Shown here one piece after another: positions 1 to 6,607 of a stretch of 25,349 nt of DNA (its first letter is position 1; each line of letters starts with the position of its first letter). A model generated the notes under the pieces. That model saw nothing but the letters and a program-made list of their open reading frames with translations. It ran no database searches and had not been told where the DNA came from. The position numbers were made by a program, and so were the translations under genes. This stretch comes from Leucosporidium creatinivorum (taxonomy: Eukaryota > Basidiomycota > Microbotryomycetes > Leucosporidiales > Leucosporidiaceae). The DNA lies in NCBI GenBank assembly GCA_001600635.1, contig BCKL01000039.1:172714-198062 (forward strand). Direction: 5' to 3'.

Positions 1-61
1 CCACAAAAGCACTACCGCAGCGTATACCAACCTTACTCGGCACCACTAGGACTTTCGCAAC

Positions 62-1108
62 AGTAAGCTGCACCCTTGCAAGCTCCCTACAGAGCTGCGC
101 GCTTCAGCTGCCTCGACGCTGACGCTCGCTCGCCTTTCCAGTGCCGGGAATCACCTCCGAGCTCTTCATCAGCGATACTACTCAACTGTTCATTTGCCCC
201 AGTAACTTTTGCTGCTCTCTGCACCCTCATCGAGCGCCTGCTGACCTCCCGCCGCTCGTAGTTTGCCACGACGTCCTCAACCAGCCCGCCTCCGCCTGTT
301 CAAGCGACCACGTCTTCTGCTCCGAGTGTGTTTCCGATTGGCTCAGGAAAGGAGAGAAGAACTGCCCGACTTGTAGGGAGGCTGTGGAGGAGAAGGACAT
401 CAAGATCTCGCTCGCCATGTCGAGGGTCGTGGGAGCGCTGAAGTGAGCTGGGACACGACTCTCTCGGTTCGGTGAGGGTGAGCTGACTCTAACATTGCTG
501 TGCAGGTGCAAGTGTTCCCGCGCCAATGAAGGCTGCGACTGGACCGGCGAGTACTCGGCGCTCTCTCCTCACCTCGCCTCGTCAGTCCTCGATCTTTACG
601 CGCGCTGCTCAGCCCTTCTGACCTCGTACACCGTCGACAGTGCTCCTACGAGCCTCGTCCTTGCGGATGGGCGCACCTCGGCTGCAAGGTCCTCGTCGCC
701 TCGGCTCATCTCTTCATCCACCTCGAGGACGAGTGCGAGTGGGAGGAGCACGAATGCCCTCGTGGCGGTAGGGACTGCTGTGGAGAGGGCAAGGGAGTCT
801 ACTATCGCAGTGGAGCGGAGAAGCACGCCGAGGTCTGCGACCAGCACTCGTGAGTCTGAGGTCGCTGAGACGAGCTATCGCCGTGTGAGAACTGACCCTT
901 CTCGGCTTTCGCAGCTGCCCGATGGAGGACTGCACGACCATCGGCACACTCCACACAGCACAGCGGCGGGTGCTCCACCATCGCTACCAAGCTCGCTCAG
1001 GCCAAGCGGGAGCTCACTCAGACCAAGCTGGACCTCGAGACGGCTCGCAGCGACGTCGAGGCACTCACCGCCGAGGTCGCTGGTCTTCGCGCCAAGGCGA
1101 GCAAGTAG
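62..1108 (+). CDS. RING finger / TRAF-type zinc finger protein, copy A (left arm), with a 3' frame break
   Basis: Probable E3 ubiquitin ligase-like protein of about 240 residues. The start codon is split: A at 62, then TG at 142-143 after intron 63-141. Further introns are 202-261, 443-505, 585-640 (weak donor GTCCTC) and 850-914. A C3HC4 RING lies at residues 19-58 (CPIC, C-x3-H, CSEC, CPTC), followed by Cys/His-rich TRAF-type fingers (GCDWTG; CSYEPRPC; ECPRGGRDC) and a terminal coiled coil rich in Lys, Leu and Glu ending ...LRAKASK at 1108. The exons of 79 and 209 nt match copy B exactly, which supports the weak donor. The coiled coil lies one base out of frame with the finger exon near 953-957. 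Without the shift the frame runs to 1293 with no family resemblance. The RING and finger assignment is firm; a ligase role is inferred. Substrate unknown. Confidence 0.8.
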
Positions 1109-1462
1109 GGGACTTGGCCGAGGGTATAGCACTTTACCCAGCTTTGCTATCGTTTTTGGGAAGGAGCCCAAGGCTCATTGCGGACTCGGGATTTGCAAGG
1201 TCGAACCTCCCCTCTTCTCGGCGATGGCTTTGCGAAAAGAGTCTGAGCCTGATGAGAGCTAGCTTAACTAGTTGGGCTGGAGAGATCACCTAGCTGAGAG
1301 TGGCCAGAGCTGACCCTTCAGCTCCAGCATTCAAGCCTCAGAGAGGCGAGCTTAACCGCCTGGCCTCTCGCTTCACCTCTTGACCTTCGTCTTTCAGCTT
1401 CGACTCGACTCGCTGCTCTCTTTGGACTCGTGCAGCTGTTTTGGAGACCTTTGGTACTCACC
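1109..1462. other. Intergenic: 3' end of copy A and promoter/5' leader of copy B
   Basis: No coding exon is seen. The stretch holds the 3' untranslated region of copy A, a CTCGGCG element near 1218, and the promoter and leader of copy B. The leader's donor site (GTAAGCT) begins at 1464. The mirrored stretch at 21705-22058 appears identical. Confidence 0.6.
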
Positions 1463-2838
1463 AGTAAGCTCGTCCAGCCTTCTAGCGAAGCTGCAGGAGA
1501 GCAGAAACGGCGGAAGCACAAGCTGCTGAGCGACGAGCTGAGCGCGCGGCTGACATCTCCCCCNCGCCTCGCAGTGGGGTTCTCGCCTGCGTTATTCGTG
1601 GATAAGGTCGACGATGGACTGTTGTGCGGAAGTAGGTCGCTCTCAGCCTCGTCAAAGAGCTGCCCGATGCGCTTGCGCTGAGCTGATTGCCACGCTTCCA
1701 TCCCTTCGCCCGCTCAGTCTGCAGCGATGTGCTCAAGGACGCCACTAGCGTCAGTTGCAAAGCCCAGCATTTCTACTGCTCAGCCTGCATCAAGAGCTGG
1801 ATCCCTTCGCGCGGCACGAGCTGCCCAACTTGCCGAGAGAGGGTCACCGAGGGTTCGCTGCAGGGCATGAGGGGCCTGGATCGCATCATCGGTGCTTGGA
1901 AGTGAGTCGAGGGAAACTGGTATCATAGTATAACTATCAGGATGGGCGAGCTGACCCTCAGGAGCCCTCAGGACCAAGTGCCAGCACGCCGGCGCCGGCT
2001 GCGATTGGCAAGGCGCCCTCTCCGACCTCGCTTCTCACCTCAACGACATCGTACGTCTTCACAGTGCTGCATCAGCATTGATGAACCTTCGAGCTGATCT
2101 CTCGCTGTACAAGAGTGCCGCTACGCCCCTCGCCCCTGCCGCTTCGCTCATAAGGGCTGCCCGATCCAAGTCTCGTCCATCTCCCTCTTCCGTCACCTCG
2201 AGTACGGATGCGACTACAATGAGACAACTTGTCCTCGTGGGGGGAAAGACTGCGGCGGAGTAGGCAACGGCGTCTACCTCGCCAGAAACTCCTCGGCGCA
2301 CTTCGCCGTCTGCTTGCAGCACAAGTGAGTCGCTTGCTGCTGATTCTGCTGCCTAAGAGCGAGCTAAACCTTCTTCCGTACAGGTGCNCAGTCACGGAGT
2401 GCACGACTATCGGCAGCTGGGCCTTCCTCATTCAACACAAGCCGGGTTGCGACACGATCAACGTCGCCCGAACGAAAGCCGAGGCCAAGTCGACGGGGTT
2501 GGAGAGCGAGAACAAGGCGCTCAAGAACGAAGTCATCCTCCTGAAGGCTGAGCTCCTGGCGTCGAAATCGTCGCTCAAGCGTTCAGGAGACTCTGACGGC
2601 AAGCCTCGCGAGGAAAAGGCAAGTTCTCTCGAGCTCGGCNTNGTCCTNTGCCCGNAACATCGGTGACTCCCGCTGACTCNCTCTCNCNCGNCCTGNACAG
2701 AAAGTCAAGCGCTTGGGNAACTACGTCTTTNTAGAACCCCCTTGCCCCTTGTTCGGTGGGAAATCGGCGCCCCAGTCGTTGCCCAAGTCTGGCCTCTCTT
2801 GTCGCGCTTCTCCTCCTCCTCCTCCGCCCAAAGCGTGA
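1463..2838 (+). CDS. RING finger / TRAF-type zinc finger protein, copy B (left arm)
   Basis: A 300-residue paralogue of copy A, in the same orientation just downstream. The start codon is again split: A at 1463, TG at 1575-1576, in the context CC-ATG-G once spliced. Introns: 1464-1574, 1632-1717, 1902-1971, 2051-2115, 2325-2383 and 2619-2700. The last begins GCAAGT, a GC-AG intron. The RING lies at residues 18-58 (CGIC, C-x3-H, CSAC, CPTC) with the same spacing as copy A. TRAF-type fingers follow (GCDWQG; CRYAPRPC; TCPRGGKDC), then a coiled coil (about residues 205-245) and a short proline-rich tail (PPPPPPKA). The frame is open throughout, though Ns at 2388 and in 2640-2731 blur the end. Probable E3 ligase-like protein; heterodimerisation with copy A through the coiled coil is only a guess. 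Confidence 0.82.
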
Positions 2839-3523
2839 AGAGACCCGATCCGCTGTAGACACCCCACCCCTTGCGTGTAATGCTTTGCTCGGCTCAGACT
2901 TGAAGGGAAGAGCGATGGGCGGGCAAAACCTCGAACCTGCTCGGCGCCGAACTGCAAGTCGGCTGCTCGCTTCACTGCTGCTCTCTTCTTGCTTTGGAAC
3001 CTGGACGTCGATGAGAGGCTGGTGAATGTTCTCGCAGTGCTTCGTATGTCAAGCAGCCTAGCTGTCGAGCTGAAGCGACTGCATCTTACCTCTCGGCGTT
3101 CTGAGCTCGGCGTTCGCTCCACACGTTTGCGCTTAAACTCCCGGCTCCGGTCGCGAAGCAAGGCAATGAGCTTTTAAGGCGCTTCTGAAGCGATGTCAAC
3201 GATCAGTACATCCAGCTCAACCTGCGACCCCTCTGCCCACGTCGACTTCCACCCAGCCCGAGCCGAGCTCGCTCTCTCCCTCTCTCCCCCCCCATCTCCT
3301 CGTCTCATCTCTTCTCGACCCGACGCTTCTTCTCGGCGACTCGGATGTAGCACCCCAGCATCCAATGCACTCACTCTCGCCCTCACCACCTCGTCCGCCT
3401 GTCCCTCTCACCTGAAGCTCCCTCGCCTCCTCCTCGCCTAGGAGCGCCAACCAGCGTCCAACTCTTGCGCCCCACCATGAAGACCTACGCATCTCGCCTC
3501 TGTCCATCAGCAGCCCAGCAGGA
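2839..3523. other. Intergenic between copy B and the RPN12 relic
   Basis: No exon is recognised. It includes a pyrimidine-rich stretch at about 3240-3440 that would be the promoter and leader of the old RPN12 gene, and CTCGGCG elements near 3093, 3107 and 3335. A small cluster of arm-to-arm differences sits at about 2925-2941 in otherwise matching sequence. Confidence 0.55.
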
Positions 3524-3618
3524 ATGAGCTCAGCAAACGCTACGAAGCTGTATGAGCAGCTTGAAGAGGCATGGATGAAGAGGGGGAGACGGTCAAGCTG
3601 TTGGGTGGAGCTCTTAAG

Positions 3619-5673
3619 GTGAGTGCGAGGTACAGAGCTATCAGGCGGTGCTGTGCAGCTGGGCAGGAGCAGGGAGGAATAGGCTACAGAGTTGAGCAAG
3701 GGGAGGGGAGGGAGCAGCGTCGGGCCTCGCTCGCTCCGTTTGTGCTCGCTGTGGCCAAGGCTATGGCGGGCGGGGACGGTTAGCGGTCCGGTTGGCGCTG
3801 CACCATTCTTGCTTTGGATGGTAGGGAAGAAGTGGAAGAACCGGCTCCACAAGACACCTCAGCGGGCGCGTTGTCTCGTTCAGCAGGGATGCTGGGCGGG
3901 GAGGGCTCGCTAATTGGTGTGGTCGAAAGGCCGCACAGCAGATGAGATATCACAGTGTACCTTCAGGCTCGAGCTCGCTCTCTCGGAGATGGACGCTCTG
4001 CCGAGGGTGCTTCGTCGTGCTGGCCTTTCGCTTGCTACCATCCGTCTCGATGAGGCAGCGATGTAGTAAGCGTGCAAAGTACCCATGAGCTCACTAGCTT
4101 GCGACGGAGCTGCTCGTCAAGGAGCACCGCGCTCGCCCTCGCCGTCTCTTCGCCTTTCGTCGAGCGACGAGCGGCTCCGGACCTCGACTGTCCGTGTTGC
4201 TCTCTCGTAGATGTGCTGCGAGGGGTTACTCTGTCGACTCGGAGTCCTCCCGCGCCGCTCCACTCGTTGGCTCCCAGCGATGACTGCCACCAAATCCGTC
4301 GCAGCCGAGCTCTCCCTCCTGAGCGCCGAGCTTCTCCCACTGGCGGTGGGTGAGGCGAGCGTTCTGTTTGACGCAGGGGAGACATCTGTGACGCGTTATT
4401 GAGGCTCTAGCAGCGTCTGCAGAGCACTGAGTCGATGGCCGCTGGTCCGGCGCTCGTTCTCGGCCGCCTTCTTGCTGTCATCGCCTGTCCTCTCACAGGG
4501 CGGGCGGGCGGGGCAGCTTACGAGTGGGTTTGCCGCCAAGTGCGTACATGCTTCTGCAGCCCATGCTCAGCTCCGTGGCCTCTCGCTTGGGAGCTCGAGC
4601 GGCTCGCCCTCGAGGCTCAGTGCGCGCGATCTCGTTCAGCGTAGGCCGAACGGGGAGCATGTTCTGTAGAGATCGCAAGAGACCGCTCGAAGCTGCAAGA
4701 AGTCACAAACAGCTTACTTTCGAGGTGGCCATGCTCGGCGCTCGTAACGGGGCCCGGTCGTCGTCACCTTCGCTTGATCTCTCCCTCGTCGAGACGGGGC
4801 TGGAGCCGGCGATAGGTTGTCTGTGAGTCGGGTGCCCTGTAGCCCTGCGATCTGCCGTTGTGAGTGTGTCAGCTAGGGGAGGAGGCGAGCAGCTGTCACC
4901 GATTCCATCGTTTCAGTCGGCAGGAGCGCCTCGACTCGACTCAGTGTTGCGCTCTTGTAGCTCAGCTGCGGAAGACTGTACTGTTCAGTCGATGTAGAAA
5001 CGCTCTAGCCGCTCCGTGCTGCTCTTGTGCAGGCGCTGGATCGCTCTGGCGCTTGACACCAGTCGCCGGTCGCCTCTGCGTCGAGCTCTTTTCCTCGCGC
5101 CGAGGCAGCGGGCTGGCGCTCGAATGGCGGGTCCGAGAGCTCTTACGTGCTGGCTGAGCCCTGCAGTCTTGTTCTGTGTCCTTCAAGAGGACTGCTGAAC
5201 GCTGTCTCGACTCGGCGACTCTCGCTCTCGCGGCGCTTGCCTCGTGCGAGATCAGGGGCCAGCGATGGGAAAATGGAGTGACGGATCGTCTACCCGTCCA
5301 GGCTAGCGCGCTCGGCGGAATGCAAGGACTAGCAGGGTGCGCGAGAGCGGCCCGTACGGCTGCGAGGCTCTTTCCCCCTCCCGGTGGCGAGATGGGGCAG
5401 GGCTCGCTTCCAGGGCGTGCTCTAGCGCACTCGGGAGGGAGACAACGCGATCTGACGTTACTGGCCAGGGGCGGTGACTAGGTTTCGCCGAGACCAGCTT
5501 TGCTTCACACTTCCTTCATTTCCTCCTGCCTTTCAACGAAGGGCGGGCGGCTGAGCTGTCGTCGTGGACGTCCGGTGCTGGGACCCGCAGATCCAACAAA
5601 CTGCACAGTAGCGCTCGAAGCCCGGCGCTTTGTACACAGCGCGCTAACCACTTTCTTCTCTCCCGTCTCACAG
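3619..5673 (+). other. Oversized intron-like interval inside the left RPN12 relic
   Basis: It begins with a good donor (GTGAGT) and ends CTCACAG, but spans about 2 kb. The first ~450 bases are nearly identical to the right arm. Within them 3966-4064 could encode an exon-like piece (LALSEMDALPRVLRRAGLSL and on) ending at GTAAGC, with AG before it. From 4100 to about 4340 identity is about 93%, then it drops, with indels. Open frames in 4400-5500 are long only because the DNA is GC-rich; they are not shared with the right arm and resemble nothing I know. It may hold an old insertion or a decayed gene piece; I cannot say which. Confidence 0.45.
4101..4115. repeat. Single 15-base unit that is duplicated in the right arm
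   Basis: The unit at 4101-4115 occurs once here. The matching unit in the right arm occurs twice in tandem (19031-19045 and 19046-19060, GAGCAGCTCCGTTGC). This is the first sizeable arm-to-arm indel when moving inward and marks roughly where near-identity stops. Confidence 0.75.
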
Positions 5674-5684
5674 ATCGAGCTCTC

Positions 5685-5704
5685 CGAGCTCAACCGAGCT
5701 CAAC
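5685..5704 (+). repeat. 10-base tandem duplication in RPN12 relic exon 2
   Basis: CGAGCTCAAC occurs twice in a row (5685-5694, 5695-5704). The right-arm exon at 17545-17626 has one unit, so this duplication arose on the left after the arms separated. It breaks the exon 2 frame. Confidence 0.8.
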
Positions 5705-6126
5705 CTCCTCTTCCACAACGTCGACGACAAGAGCAAGCTCGACATCGGAGGCCTGAATACCGCTCGTGCGTCCCCCTCTTCTCCTCTCCGACTCTGCGAG
5801 CTACCACTGACTCTCCTCGACATCGAACAGGCGACATCCTCGAAATTGGCGCGCTCCAGTCGATCCGCTCCGAGGACGTTCCTGCTTTCGAGAGGTACTG
5901 GAGCCTGTTGGGCACTTACTACAACGATCTTGCGTGCGTTCTGGTCTTCCGCCGCTTTCTCACCACATCGCTGACTGGCTCTCTCGCTTGTCGCTTCTCT
6001 TCTCTTTCCCTCTTGTCCCCTCTCTCCACCGTCGCTCTCCCCCACTCTCATATCACCCTCCTCTCACTCCGCCACGCCTCCACCATCACCAACAGCGCCT
6101 ACCACCCCCCGCTTCTCGAACCAGCC

Positions 6127-6607
6127 GGCTCTGAGATCTGGTCCGCCTTCGCTCGGAGACAGGGAAAGAGAAGGTCGCGGTCGCCAGGTTACTATGGCAG
6201 TGCAAGGGAGACGTCGAGCGAGAACGAATCATGACTGTGTAGACATCGTCAGAGAGCAAGCTTATGGCCGAGAGCAGCTCGAAAGTTCGACAAGGGCCCC
6301 TCGGCGCAGCTTGCTCGGCGATGGCTCATTGAGGTCTCGGCGAAGCGTGCTGGGACTCAGCATGCTTACCATTGATGTGAGAGAGCTGTAAGAGTAGCTC
6401 GTGCTCAGGTCTACCCAACGCGTGAGACGACTCGGCACTCGCGCCGTCCCTCGCCTCATCTCACTTCAATTCGACTCGAACTGCTCGACGTCAATCTTAA
6501 CGACCATCATTACGGCAGCTATCCTGCGTCTACCCACATCTATCCCACGAGCCCAGCGCAGCACTTGCGCTCGCTCCACCCCTTCCTTTCCCACCTCGCT
6601 CGCTGAG
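6127..6607. other. Gap between the left arm and MTR10
   Basis: No gene is recognised. The first part may be diverged RPN12 remains: a CTCGGCGA element near 6316 resembles one in the right copy's tail, but the alignment is too weak to claim. The last part is 3' flank of the importin gene, whose stop codon lies at 6608-6610 on the minus strand. Confidence 0.4.

Larger units (their letters stand above)
1..6126. repeat. Left arm of a large inverted duplication
   Basis: This segment is the reverse complement of about 17191-23166. Over the outer ~3.5 kb position x pairs with 23167-x with no net indel. Small indels then accumulate, including a 6-base shift before 4066 and a 15-base one near 4100, and the left arm is over 100 bases longer by 5550. 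By eye the outer ~4.07 kb is nearly identical, 4.1-4.34 kb is about 93% identical, and the rest is clearly diverged with short conserved islands (RPN12 exons). Recognisable homology ends inside RPN12 exon 4 near 6126. The outer end of this arm is not visible because the window starts inside it. Confidence 0.95.
3524..6126 (+). pseudogene. RPN12: Broken RPN12 (26S proteasome lid subunit, PSMD8 family), left copy
   Basis: Pieces of the proteasome regulatory subunit Rpn12 remain as exons with their splice sites: exon 1 at 3524-3618 (TKLYEQLEEAW...), exon 2 at 5674-5765 (IELSEL...DDKSKLDIGGL), exon 3 at 5831-5933 (DILEIGALQSIRSEDVPAFE, then RYWSLLGTYYNDLA) and the start of exon 4 at 6096. The DILEIGA...FERY block is a family hallmark. 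It is broken: exon 1 is 95 nt against 99 nt in the right copy, a frameshift; exon 2 carries a 10-base tandem duplication at 5685-5704 that shifts the frame; exon 4 loses similarity after about ten residues. Intron 1 is about 2.05 kb where neighbouring introns are near 60 nt. Retained introns point to DNA-level duplication, not a retrocopy. Confidence 0.78.

Noticed and set aside
3193-3852. Ser/Pro-rich open frames on both strands upstream of RPN12 relic exon 1
   Set aside because: Pyrimidine-rich leader sequence gives such frames on both strands; no conserved pattern or splice logic supports them.
5600-5652. tRNA-like stretch on the minus strand (GTGGTTAGCGCGC ... GGGCTTCGAGCGC)
   Set aside because: It suggests A-box and T-arm pieces, but the B box does not fit, no acceptor stem pairs, and the partner sequence in the right arm lacks the pattern.
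5500-6234. A 244-codon open frame on the plus strand
   Set aside because: It crosses RPN12 relic exons in mixed frames and reads through introns; the real similarity is split among short exons.
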